Below, piece by piece: positions 33,061 to 44,193 of a stretch of DNA of 64,000 nucleotides. Positions within the stretch are counted from its first letter, which is position 1. Every line of letters begins with the position of its first letter. The stretch is from Grammothele lineata (taxonomy: Eukaryota; Basidiomycota; Agaricomycetes; Polyporales; Polyporaceae), in NCBI GenBank assembly GCA_002150815.3, contig NDFF03000075.1, positions 124,001-188,000 on the forward strand, given 5' to 3'. The translations under genes and the position numbers were made by a program. Under the pieces are notes generated by a model that saw nothing but the letters and a program-made list of their open reading frames with translations, did not search any database and was not told the DNA's origin.

Positions 33061-34175
33061 TCAGAGGGGTATCCGTTCGAGCTCCTCAAGGGTCCAGTAC
33101 TTCTTCATGTTCTCTCCGCGCAGATCCTCAACCTGCGGTAGTGGAACACCACATCAGCCTCCCACGATGCCTAGAATACACAGGAAACACAGCCCACCTC
33201 CTGGTTGAGATGGTTGAACAGTACCTCCCTCCAGCTGTCCAAGCACGCACGCATTTCCTCGGGCTTGTACGAGGACGGCTCATCAAGGAATTTCCTCACG
33301 AGCTTCGTGAGCTCCTCGATGCCTGTTAGAGCAACGTCCCGCACCACGTCGCGTGAGCAAAGGGAAAGCATCACGACCAAGCGCATCGAGGTACGCACCG
33401 TGATGGATGCCCTCGTGGGACTTGAGATGCACCTCGTCATCCTGGAACGCGGTCATGCGCTTCGCCAAATACGGAAAGATATGCCGCTCCTCGATGGTGT
33501 GGTGCACAGTCAAGCCTACACAAGTCCAACAGCAGCGACGACGTGCGCGCGCATGGCGCCGAGAAGTTCGAAGTTAGCACATGCGGTCAGAGCTCAGGTC
33601 GACGCGCCACGGGCGGGGGACGCTCACCCTTGCAGAAGCTCGTCGCCATGCGGAGGTACATGGGCAGCGACATGCCGCGTCTGCTGAACGAGCCGTCCGC
33701 GAGCTGTAGCGCGCGCGCGTGTCAGGACTCGGTATTCAGCCTGCAGATGTCGAGACGGGCCCGCGCGCCTCGCCCGCGGGAGTAGCGTGGCGCACCTCGT
33801 ACAGCGCGTTGACTGCGAAGAAAAAGCGACATGGTTAGTTGAGCTGCTGGCGCGATCGCGATCGCAACGACCCCAGGTCCGGAATGTCCTACTCACACTC
33901 GTGCTTGAAATGGTCGTGGAAGTACGACATCCCCTCCGACAGCTACGGGTGCGAGCATCCATTCAATCGAACCTGGTCAGCTGAGTCCCGGGACGCGTAT
34001 GTCCCACAGAGGGGGAGTGAGCGATGATGATACTCACGCGATTCCAGCGGGCCTCTTCGTATGCGTCGGCCATCGTGGCGTGCTGCAGCTGACGGGAGCT
34101 TTTGAGAACGTTCGAGGTCGTCCGGGGACAGTAGTTCGAGGTGCTGAATCGCGAGCTCAAGAAGCGCCGAAGCAT
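33061..34175 (-). CDS. Hemerythrin-like HHE-domain protein, possible mitochondrial form
   Basis: Seven exons (34175-34038, 33942-33897, 33812-33796, 33703-33628, 33515-33399, 33322-33198, 33132-33061) encode 196 aa. The four-helix metal-binding pattern is complete: H55-x-H57-x2-H60 in YFHDHFKHEF, H-x3-E-x2-H in HHTIEERHIFP (97-107), SHEGIHHG and FNHLNQE. Hemerythrin-like HHE proteins bind a di-iron centre and are linked to oxygen, NO or iron handling, but the role of this fungal branch is not established. The first 35 residues (MLRRFLSSRFSTSNYC...) are Arg/Ser-rich without acidic residues, like a mitochondrial presequence. A second ATG at residue 35 (MADAYEEARWNR) could give a cytosolic form. 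Exon 3 is 17 nt. Confidence 0.88.
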
Positions 34176-34814
34176 GCAAAACGAGCGAGTGGAAGCTTTC
34201 CTACACAGCGGAGTAGACGTTAGCTTTATGAGTAGTCCTAGAAGCACATCCGTGACGCTCGCTACAGGCCCGAGTCCCGGTATATAGCATACCTTCGGAG
34301 AATGACAGGTTTATTGCACAAGATGGGGGTCAAGCCAATACGGAGATGAGGGTTGGAATCAGGAACAGCTCTGGGGAGAGCCGGACAAATCCCGCTTACG
34401 AAGCTGGTGTAAGCCTCCGTACGTCCCTCTCGTTAGGGCGGCTGCACTAATTCGCATTCGGAAGGATATGTGCGCGGTGAACGGCTTGTAGCGGACTCAT
34501 TCGGAAGTTTGGCCGCAGGCGTGGCGCCTTTACTCAACGCTGGTTGCGACCGTGAGCTGGAGCGGGTCATTATGGCATTCATCTCCGTCGCAACGTCCAT
34601 TGTGGAGTACTTCCAGAAAGACCTTGCCACGGGCTCGCATTCGCCGGCGGCCGACAGACTCCAAGAACAGCCAAGGATCTCATCTCGCTCCCAGCGGCGG
34701 TGGCCGAAGCAGACAAAGCCCGCAAAACGCATCGGCGTGGAAACTCGTTAATTACGAAAGGACGCCCTCTAGTAGTCCTATGCAGCCTTTTGCATACGCC
34801 TAGCTCGGGGAGAG
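34176..34814. other. Intergenic region, SDH8 / HHE gene
   Basis: About 640 bases between two genes on the minus strand. The open frame at 34470-34751 (+) has no homology that I can see and is not called. Confidence 0.5.
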
Positions 34815-35258
34815 CTAAAAGTCTGATACCCTACCCTTGAAGCTCCAGTCCCCGTCGTCCTCGCCCCACCTGCCCACCGGTTCGCGCTTCGGGCCGCCCT
34901 GCTCGCCCGTGACCGGGTTCACGTCGCCCTCGAATTCGGCCTGCACCGGTGCGCGCGCGTCGGGATGCAGGGCCATGTCCGCCTCCGCCTCCGCGCGGCT
35001 ATTGCTCCCGCTTGGAACGGAGAGCGGAGCCTGGGCAGCGCGGACGAGCTCCTCGAACTCGCGCTGCTGCTCTCGGGGGAGCGGAGGGGGCCCGGGACGG
35101 ACGAGGGACGCGCCACGGCCGCGGTCACGGTCCGAGGGGCGAGACAGGGAGGAGCTGATCGAGCGAATGGTCGTCGTGGTCGTGAGCGTGGCGAGGGTTG
35201 TGGTGGAGCCTGCGCCGCGTTGCATGCGTAAGGCTGAGGTGATTGCGATACGATGCAT
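34815..35258 (-). CDS. SDH8: Succinate dehydrogenase assembly factor 4 (SDHAF4/Sdh8)
   Basis: An intronless 147-aa reading frame from ATG 35258 (MHRIAITSALRMQRG). The upstream extension in frame begins only at a TTG and is not used. The Ser/Thr/Arg-rich N-terminus looks like a mitochondrial presequence. The diagnostic C-terminus of the DUF1674/SDHF4 family is present: NPVTGEQGGPKREP, then a Trp-containing segment and the terminal KGRVSDF. SDHAF4 binds the flavinylated SDH1 subunit in the matrix, shields it from auto-oxidation and helps it join SDH2. A Gly/Asp insertion before DWSFKGRV makes the C-terminal block slightly longer than usual. The middle is low-complexity Arg/Pro/Glu sequence. Confidence 0.92.
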   Translation of the reverse strand: MHRIAITSALRMQRGAGSTTTLATLTTTTTIRSISSSLSRPSDRDRGRGASLVRPGPPPLPREQQREFEELVRAAQAPLSVPSGSNSRAEAEADMALHPDARAPVQAEFEGDVNPVTGEQGGPKREPVGRWGEDDGDWSFKGRVSDF

Positions 35259-36990
35259 CTTTGGTAGAGATATCTCCGATTTTGATCGTTCTATAGAGAA
35301 AGGACCCTGTCGGTGATGAAACAAGGACGTAACATACGCCGTCAACGATCGGTGTTGCAGACGGTGGCGACCAATGCTTACGCACAGGAGTAGTCCGAAA
35401 TTGAAGTCGTCGTCAGCGCCGGACCTATCGGAATGATGGGGCTCAGCTGGTAAAGGCTTGGATCAACAACTGGTTGGCAGGTTGGACTTGCCTCGATGTC
35501 TGACTCGTCCAAGGTGTTGAAGCAGAAGCAGGGCGACGCAACGTGCTAAGCCCTCGGAAGGGCTCGGAACACGATGTGAGGTTAGCGAGGCGAAAGTGGT
35601 GGTGGGGTCTTCCAGTTGCAGCCGAGTGGATGGACGACGGAGGCAAGGAGCGCAAGTCCGTCCCGGGGAGCACGGCTACCTACCGGCTCTCTACCGGCCC
35701 TGTCCGGCGACCTCCTCGCGCACGTGGCTCATCAGAACCGGGGCCGTCCGATTGGAAAGGCGGCTAAGAGAGGGATCTGGTCCGGCGCGAGCTTCTTTTG
35801 GATGGAATAATCTTCGAGGGTCAGCGCTAGGAGTACTTACTGCACCAAGTGTGCGCTGGTGTGTGCCGCGGCGCGGAGGGTTGTGTCGCGTAGGTGGTCG
35901 TCCGCGGAGAGCGACGATAGGCACGCGTTTCCGGCCGAACGGCAGGCCGCAGGATCGATCTCCCGCAGGTCGTTGAGCTGAGCGGGGTTGGGTTGCGGCG
36001 TGCGCCTGGTTGCGCGGATGGAGCCGTCGGCTGACTCGGTCGCAGACTCGTGTGTGGGCCTGGAAGCACGGCGCAATGATCGAGAAGGAGGGTCGCGTGT
36101 GCGTCTCGAGCGCAGCGTCGTGGTAGGCCAGGATCCAATGTTAGATGCAGCGGGTGGCTTGGAGGGTTGATCACGCAGGGCCTGTGCGGGAGAGATCAGG
36201 GAGGATCACCGAGGGACGTCCGGAAGAGAGGGGGTGGGAACAAACGCCTCGAAGGGCCTTGTGTCGGCACCGGGGAAATAGTGTTTTCGTGTGCTGATAG
36301 CGACGGGCGCTGGTGACGTCGAAATAGGCTCGCCTGGGCGAGATGCGTGCTGAGCTCGACTCGCGGGATCAGAAGCCGGCAGATGTGGAGGAAATGGGCG
36401 ATGGAGGGGACGTGCGCGGGCGAGAGAGGACGAGACCGGGATGGAGCAGCAACCGGGGGAGGTGGGTAGAGCGGCGGGCAGCGTTACGTTGGCGCAGCGG
36501 GGTGGGCGTCGGACGGGGCGAGGGCGGCGGGCTGTCGGGCTGTCGGGACAGACACGGGTTCGATCTCGCGCACGGATGGCGGTGGCTGTCGGCGAGGCGA
36601 GGCACGTCGGCGGGAGTGACGGGGGTGGTGGCGGACGGCCGGTCCGCGGAGGGCTCGGGTGAAAGAAAGGGGCAGGCGGGCGACGGCGGGGCGGGTGGCG
36701 GGGGGCGGGGCACGTGAGGGGGCGTCGAAAGGCGTTACGGAAAGGGTTGCCTAAGCTTGCCTAAGCGGATGGAGGCTGTTGCCTAAGCTCGCCTGCGTTG
36801 GACGCGCCAATGCGGGGACTGGGAAAGTTGATTGCGTCTCTGGATCTCAGCGCCTGCCAGCGCCCTGGAAGATCCCTTGGTGAATAAGAACTCTACAACC
36901 AATGTCCCCCGCGCCAGCCTGCCTTCGGACCCCCGCCCACCGTCGCCCCCGCCCCCCGCCCTCGCACCCGCTCGTCCCGCCCGGCGCACC
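35259..36990. other. GC-rich divergent region, SDH8 / zinc-cluster regulator
   Basis: A 1.7-kb region between divergent starts, becoming very G-rich (36440-36715). Long open frames here reflect the high GC content and have no recognisable domain. The part nearest the regulator gene contains the triple 10-bp repeat. It may be a long 5' UTR/promoter of the regulator. Confidence 0.5.
36747..36788. repeat. Three perfect copies of TTGCCTAAGC upstream of a zinc-cluster gene
   Basis: Copies lie at 36747-36756, 36757-36766 (directly abutting) and 36779-36788, ending about 200 bases before the ATG of the regulator. All are in the same orientation. A decayed fourth unit (TCGCCTGCG) follows. Confidence 0.7.
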
Positions 36991-39900
36991 ATGCAGTCCG
37001 CAGGTCCCGCAGGCTGGATGCCCGGCCAGCCCACTGCCGTCATCGACCTCGGAGAAGAGTTTGCCCCTGATCCGTCAAATGCCTCCACGGCCGCCTTGCA
37101 GTTCTCGGCCGCCTACTACGCCATCGACTCCTCCGCAGAGGGTAACGGCTCCAAGAAACGCAAGGTCGAGCGCGCCTGTGATTTCTGCAGGCGACGCAAG
37201 GCCCGCTGCGACGGCCCCCGCATGCCGGACAACGTCTGCAGCAACTGCATCACAAACTCCAGGTCTTGTACATATCTGTGAGCATCATATTGGTCATCCG
37301 TCCCTGTCCCTGCCCCCTGATGCCGTGTATGCGCCCAACAGCGAGGGTTCAAAGCCCAGAGGACCCCCCAAAGCGTGAGATAGCCATCTTAACCCCGACA
37401 GATCCGTACATACTCACCATCTCTCAGCTATGTCGTCGGCCTCGAGGATCGGATTGAAAAGATGGAAGCGCTCCTTAAGCGGGTGAGTTCTATCTCGGCT
37501 ATATACCCCATATCCGTTCCTTGACATCATGGCAGTTGCGTCCCGAGTGCGACTTCTCCGTCGAGCTTGGCCCTCCCATTGTACGCGACTCCTGGAAGAC
37601 AGACCCCGTGCCCTTAGCGTCTGGCTCCTCAGACAAGGCGCGCTCAAACTCGCCGAAGCAGTCGGAGGAATCCCCCACCGTCAGTGCCAGACGGTCCATC
37701 GCCTCTCTTACGGCACCCCCGCCTGACCGCGCATGTCCCACCGCCACTCCTGGTGCAGGTACGTCCAAGTCGCGTACCGGTCCCAATCCGCGAAAACCAC
37801 TACGCGGCGCGGCAGCGCGCAGGCGGGGCAGCCACGACGACGACTTGTACGACTCGGACGGCGACGCGTCGTGCTCGTCGCTCTCGAGCTCGTCCGACAC
37901 GGACGACATGGGCGAGCTCAGCATCGTGCGCGGCATGAAGCGCCTCGGCTTACGCGGGCTCGAGCCGACGGAAGGTTCCCCGGAGCGGCTAGATAACCAG
38001 CTCCGTTTTCACGGCAAGAGCAGCAGCTTCAAGCTCATCAGCACTACGCGCGAGTTCATGCAGCAACACCTGGTCGAGTCCTCTAGCGAGGGCCGCCAGT
38101 CCAACTCCCCCGGGGACATCACCGTGCCCGCCCCCACGAGCAACAAGCGCGAGGCGTTCTGGCGCATCCCACCGGTAGGTTTCATCAATTCAACTGGGCT
38201 CGATCGAGAAGCTTAACTGATTCGGCGGCGGCGGGTGTGGACAGTGGGAGCAAGCGTACGAAAACGCCGACGATCCGACGCGCCTTCCCGACTGGCTGCT
38301 GCCCGGCTTCCCGCCGCAAGACCTCGCCGAGAAGCTCATCCACGATTTTTTCGAGCTGAACGCCGCTACCTTTCCGGTAGGCAGGCGTCCACCGCTCTGA
38401 TATTGGCCATAGAATGAGCTCACGCGTCTAATGATGCCCAGCTGCTTCATCGGCCGACTTTCGAGCGTCAGTGGGCCGATCAGCTGCACAAGAGAAACGT
38501 CTGGTTCGCGTCTGTCTGTCTGGCCATTTTTGGCATCGCCAGTCGGTGGAGTACAGACCCTCGCGTTTTACCGGACGACATTGCGCACAAGGCAGCGGAG
38601 GAATCGGACGAGGATATTTGGAGCTTGGCGGGGTGGAAATATATCGCCCTCGGTACAAGTAAGTCAAAACATTCACTCGTTACATACTGTTTGCTCACGG
38701 CACGTGCGTCTCCGTCAGAGATCCACGAGTCCCGTCGGAGTGTCATAATCCCGCCAGAATTGTTCGAGATCCAGAGCTTCGCTGTAAGCCCACGTACCCT
38801 GTCCTTCGCGAATGTCAGGCTGACCTTCCTCGCGCCACTGTTGTTTGTTCCTGTTCATGCGTCCGCGTGACCTCCCTTGCCCCGATCTCCCCCCATGACT
38901 CTCGCATGATGTCTCCGCCGGCAGCTGTTCGCCCAGTATTTTCGCGGCACAGTCGCCCAGCACGGCTCGTGGTTCTACCTCTCCGTCGGCCTCATCAAGG
39001 CGCAGGACGTCGGCGCGCATCGCCGGAAGATTTACGGCAGGAAACGCACCATCGAGGAGGAGCTCTGGAAGCGGGCGTACTGGCACCTCGTGGCCTTTGA
39101 CCGTGTCGGAAGCATGCTCATCGGGAGACCGTGCTGCTCCCGCGAGGAAGAGTGAGTAAATCCCCCGCGCCGCTTCCCGCTTCCGGCCGCGTGTGCACAC
39201 ATGCGCGCACACGCGCCGGGGGCTTCCTGGGCAGTTTGAATGGGTCGCTGAGCTGACACGTGCGCACACGCGCTTCTAGCCTCGACCTGGACCTTCCTAT
39301 CGAGGTGGACGACGAGTACTGGGAGAACGACGACCCGGAACTTGCCTTCCGCCAACCTGAGGGCAAGCCTGCCGTAGTGTCGTGCTTTATCCACTGGATC
39401 AAGCTCAGCCATATCATAGCTTATGCGCTGAAGACCCTGGTGGGTTATCTGCCGTTAATATTTACGTTGCCGCTAAAGGCCTGGTACAGTACACCCCGAA
39501 CAAGGGTAAGCCCGCGCTGGGCCTGTCTGGCACGCAGTTGCGGGAACAGATCGTGGATAAGCTTAACGATGCGATGTTGAAGTGGCTTGATGAACTCCCA
39601 CCACATTGTGAGTGGCGCATCGTCACGCGACCAGCAGTCTGTTGACCACCCTGCAGTGCGATGGAGGGCCGACATGGAAGACCGAACATTCGCCAGCCAG
39701 GCGGCAACACTCTACACGACCTACCACCTCGTACAGATCCTGATCTACCGGCCATTTATCCGCGTCCCCCGTGGGCTGTTTCTCCACAGCCCCTACCCGA
39801 CACCACATTCCGTAATGTCAGCCAAGGCCTTGTCGATTTGCCTTACCTCCGCGCGAGCCGGCGCGTACATCCTGGACGTGCAGACGCACCGCGGCATGCT

Positions 39901-41012
39901 CAACATCACCAACGTGCTGCACGTCTCGTTCTTCTGCGCGGGCGTGCTCCTCATTCATTTCTGGGACCTCATGCGGCAGTTCGCCTCGCAGCGCTCGCCC
40001 GAGGGCCGCGCGTACATCTCGCAGGAGCTGTCGGCGGCGATGGGCGAGATCTCGGACCTGATGGGCCGCCTCGAGGAGGTCAGCTCGAAGTGGGAGCTCG
40101 CACGGGAGATGCTGTAAGTGATCGAACTCAATTGCAAAGGCATGCGGCGCTGATGTATTGCGTCCGCGCGTTACGTCGTGTGCCTGGTTCTTACCGGACA
40201 GTGACGAGATCAAGGACGCGCTACCCGACAGCCCGACCGAGGACTCGGCCCACAGGCCTGCCTTTGGCGAGATGCAGTCTGCAATGCCCCTCTACGAGAT
40301 GCCTGTGGGCCGCGGACGCTCGGTGCAGTCGTCGGGAGACCGGAACGCGTCTCCGAGCATGAACTACCCGCAAATTTCTCCCCTCACACCCCCGGAGCAC
40401 TTCGACTTGCGGCACTTCCGCCAGCCTGACCACATCCGCACTCCTCGACCGGGCATGTCGCACCACGGCATTTCCCAACACGCCGCACACCCTGGCCCAC
40501 TGACGTTCCCCTTCGAAGGCCAGCAGCTGTGGAATATGGACGGGGCGCCTGCCTCGCCCCCTCCGCTCCCCGAATTCCAGTTCTTCCAGCCCCCTTCTCT
40601 TCCAATGCCCCACGACCCCTCGCGACAGCCACGCCGATCGTCGCAGGCGACTCCTATGCCCCTACACGGCAACGGTTCGAGTTACCAGCCTGCTCGGCCG
40701 ATGCAGCCCCCTCCCATCCGCACGGACGTCGCGCCCGTGTTCCACGATCCCTCCCACCACACATCACCGCATTCATACGCCTACCGTCCCGACCCAAGCT
40801 CAACAGAGTATCCGCCCGAGTATCGCTCGTCGCTGTGCAAGGACGGCGACCATTCGCTCAGCCACACGGAGTGCCTCCGGTTGCGGCTGCTTGAGGAGAC
40901 GTATCAACAGGGACAGCCTACAGGCGCACCGAGCGGAATGCCTGGGGGGTATGTTGACCAACGACATGCACCGCCAAACCAGTGGCCCCACGACGCTGGT
41001 GGTCGAAGGTGA
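36991..41012 (+). CDS. Zn(II)2Cys6 transcription factor with fungal_trans regulatory domain (XlnR-like layout)
   Basis: Twelve exons give 1066 aa. The start is MQSAGPAGWMPGQPT at 36991. The DNA-binding cluster CDFCRRRKARC...CSNCITNSRSC has the spacing C-x2-C-x6-C-x9-C-x2-C-x6-C. It is followed by a basic linker with RGPPK and a short coiled coil (GLEDRIEKMEALLKR). A disordered Ser-rich segment leads into the fungal-specific regulatory domain: FFELNAATFPLLHRPTFE, WFASVCLAIFGIASRW, FAQYFRGTVAQHGSWFYL, KRAYWHLVAFDRVGSMLIG, then LVQILIYRPFI and SARAGAYILD. The C-terminal ~270 residues are Pro/His-rich. This is a nuclear regulator whose target pathway is unknown; the domain order resembles XlnR/CLR-type carbon regulators. 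The last codons may instead be spliced: a GTGAGT at 41009 and CAG at 41072 would end the gene at 41082. Confidence 0.92.
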
Positions 41013-41082
41013 GTTTCGGTGTTTTGCCGCTGCGATGTCGAAGAAAGTAACATTGATCAAAATTGAATCCAGGTGGTCATGA

Positions 41083-42117
41083 TATCGGAGCTAGCCCACC
41101 ATCCACAACCGAGTCTTCGTGATGTCACTGATCGTGCAGCTTCTTGTGGTGGTCCGTTCGGTGGCGACATTTATCCGCTTGGTTTGATACTTTGTTGTGA
41201 ATATGCATTCTTTCGACGACGCTTACGATCCGATCCTTCAGTACTGCTATCCTGCCCACCCTTGTAATCGCTTGCTCTGCTCTCGTCATAGTCGGTACAT
41301 GTATGCGACCTGCCCTCTCCCTCAATCCCGATCTTGCGCATCACCGGACCCTCACTCCTTGTTGTACGGTACTGTATTCTTAATCCTACTCGTTGGACCG
41401 GACCGAGACCCTCGCCCGTGTACCCCACTAAACTCTGGCGGCGGTGCATAGCCTCCTGGACCCACTCTCGGCACGATCGCACATGTGGACCCCCCGAGGT
41501 CCACGCGTGCTTGCCCCGACGCCTCTCACGTCGAGGCTATTTCCGGGAGCGCGGCGCACGGCGCGGCTGCGCTCGCGCCGCGCTTTGGGACTAATGCGGC
41601 GCGTGCCAAGCTTCCAAACGTTCGAGGACGTGCAGCGGGCTCTCGGCAAGGTGGGGGCCCACCGGCACCCACGGCGTGACAAGCAAAGCTTACGTTCGCG
41701 GCGCGGGAACTGCGGGGCGGAGCACGCATGTGGTTGGGACCGTCTCCGCTGAGTACAAAGCGCACTATGGCAGGCTTCACTGAACTCTCTATTGTGGGTG
41801 TCGTTGGGAGGGTCCGGTCAACACGTCTAAACCAGGTGGTAGAAGAGGGACAATGATGACGACCGATGCCTGGATCAAGTACCGGTCGAGAAGAACAACC
41901 TCAACCATACACGTTAAAAAGCAGTCCATTGTTTGAGAATGCAATGCTGAGTGTGCAACCGTGAGATGCTACTGCTCCGAACTGCCGGCAGTTGGCTGGG
42001 GCTCGAATACTACGTTGGTGTCTAGACCTTTGAACCCCGGGTGTGTCAGATGAGCACAGAGCGCCTCCAGATTAAACAATGGGCACCCACAGACTGCTTT
42101 CAGTACCGTCTGTACCA
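41083..42117. other. Intergenic region 3' of the zinc-cluster gene
   Basis: About 1 kb between convergent genes. It contains a small inverted repeat (GTGGACC/GGTCCAC arms near 41482-41501) that could form a hairpin, and GC-rich patches. No supported gene. Confidence 0.5.
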
Positions 42118-44193
42118 CTATAGCCGCTTACTGCTGTGCTCGCGGCCCTGCTCTGGCCTCTCCCACTCGATGTCAAAGTCTATCGTAGCTTGCAGCTGAG
42201 CATTGAACGCGCTGCGGGAGTTGAGCCTAGCCAATGGGTACCATGAGACGTTGCCACAGCATACATGGTGAGCGACTTACGTAGCGAGAAGGGAGATTGC
42301 GTATACTACGAAGTGCCATATGTTAAGTAGATCTGAGTGAATATGTGAAACGCTAACATTACCTTTGGTTGTTGCGACACAGGCAGCAATTAAAAGAAAG
42401 TCGTTTCCAACAGCACACTGTTGATTTTCGAGGTTAGCGTTGCGGATGTAAGTGATACACGAAGAGATGTCCACTTACCAAGATCGCACAGAGAAGGCTT
42501 GAAAGGCTAAAGAAGTCATGAATGAGCCGCGTGGTAACGGGCGGAGCATATAGTAGATGTTGAATGACCACGTAACAAGTCCTAGTGCAGACGTCATGAG
42601 GTTGAGACTACGTCCATAACAGGCATTGATGAAATATCGATACCAGTACCAAATGCATATGTCATGATGTCCTCTAGGACTTTGTTCGTGCTGAAGCCGT
42701 TAAGGTGAGCGTGACTTATCCTGCGGTGGTACTTGCTCACTGACCGTCTCAGATCGGTACGTCGGGAAACCAGATGTCCGATCAGGCAGCTGGCTACGAT
42801 CGAGTCTCCTGTGGCAGAAATGCCGAAGCATATCGACAACATCCACTGAATGTCGTCAGTAACGCTTCACTTCGTGAGATAGAAATAAGTACTTTGATAT
42901 TCAGCCATTTTTCAAAGGTAGGGTCCATCCATCTAAGTCGAGGGCATAAGTGAGAAGCACAATGGATCTGAGTCTAGAGGTTAGATATACATCAATGTTG
43001 TCGCCGCTGCCAGGTGTTATCAATAACAATAACAACTGATTCTTTATCGACTCACTTGACACAAGAACTACGGTCGACGGTCATGGTAGTCAGCTGGTTG
43101 AGTTTGGCTGGCCTACAATATAGCTATGACATACCGACTGCCGGGATAGCCAGGCCAATCTATCAATGTTATTCAAGGTCACATTACGATGAAGCGTATC
43201 TTATGAATGACAAACCCATGCGAACAAGACACATCGTTGTCGAATCCGACTTGGAAGAACTAAAAAAGAAGAAGGCTATCAATGATCAGTATTCACCGTC
43301 AAAGAAGTACATACGCATGTACAAGCGGTGTGCATAGAAGCTAAAGCAATCGATAGCCAACATTAGGATCAGTGTCGCACTTTCGTAGAACAATCACCCT
43401 ACGAGTCTGTGATCAACATCACTAATGCCTGATATCCATGTATAATATGAGAGATCTAACACATATCTGCATTCGTAAAGGAAATCTAAAGCTTACCGCC
43501 GTCGGGATACAGAGCTTCAGTCGCGTAGGTTGTAATCAAATCGCGTTGTAGCGTATCATCGCGGACAGCCATATTTGAATGAACAGGCAACTCACCACCA
43601 AAGACCTAGAAATCAAATAAGGCCAATCCGTTAGAATAAGTACTCTAATAAATACTTACCGAGTTCCCCGAGAGAATGCCTCTATTTGACCGTGTTCTGA
43701 GATCACGTAGTAGTATCTAGCGTGAGTGATAGGCCGCGAGCAATTGCGTAAAGGCGCGTGTAAACAATCAAACGGTGGCCACCTACCCATAGTGGAATGA
43801 AGAAATCGTGTGGACACTTTCCGCCATCCTGAAACGGGACATTATCGCTCATCGTGCTGAGTAAGAAGGTACGAACACCTCACACAAGTGCCGCTACCTG
43901 TAATAAGTGGTTTACTATTAGTCGTAAATACTGATCTGAAGAGATGAAGTATACCGTCGCTTTGAGGCGAACAGGATCGCCTGCGTACTCCTTCACGTAT
44001 AATGCCGTTTGACCGAGCATGACCCCAACAAAACTAATGACCCAGAGAACAGCGGCTCGTGAGCGGAGAACCGCTGAGCTATCTAACAAGGTCTTTGGAA
44101 GACGACGTACAGGGTTGATACAGCGGCTCCTGCCATCGCCGCGCGAAGTGTACTAAGCACGTCTGGATGAGGAGGGTCCACAGAGTCGTGCAT
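42118..44193 (-). CDS. DUF6534-type multi-spanning membrane protein, many small exons
   Basis: No long frame exists, but spliced pieces rebuild a basidiomycete DUF6534-like protein in order. The start at 44193 (MHDSVDPPHPDVLSTL...AGAAVST) joins across 44110-44034 to FVGVMLGQTALYVKEY and GDPVRLKA. FYAHRLY is further down, then DPTFEKWLNIK joined to WMLSICFGISATGDSI. TDLRR joins TNKVLEDIMTYAFGTG, then LVTCLSSLLCAIL and CAVGNDFLLIAACVATTK. The last junctions are LLNIWHFVVYAISLLAT (42332-42281) to LNSRSAFN (42226-42118). Family features seen are the N-terminal QxxLY segment, the FxAHRLY motif, the TGLVT helix and the closing LATLNSR. The middle (43.0-43.9 kb) could not be spliced with certainty, so the exon list is incomplete. 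These proteins are expanded in mushrooms, and their function is unknown. Confidence 0.68.

Noticed and set aside
39661..40362. 233-codon frame overlapping the zinc-cluster gene
   Set aside because: Shifted-frame shadow of exons 11-12 of the regulator; composition is Arg/Pro/Ala-rich without motifs.
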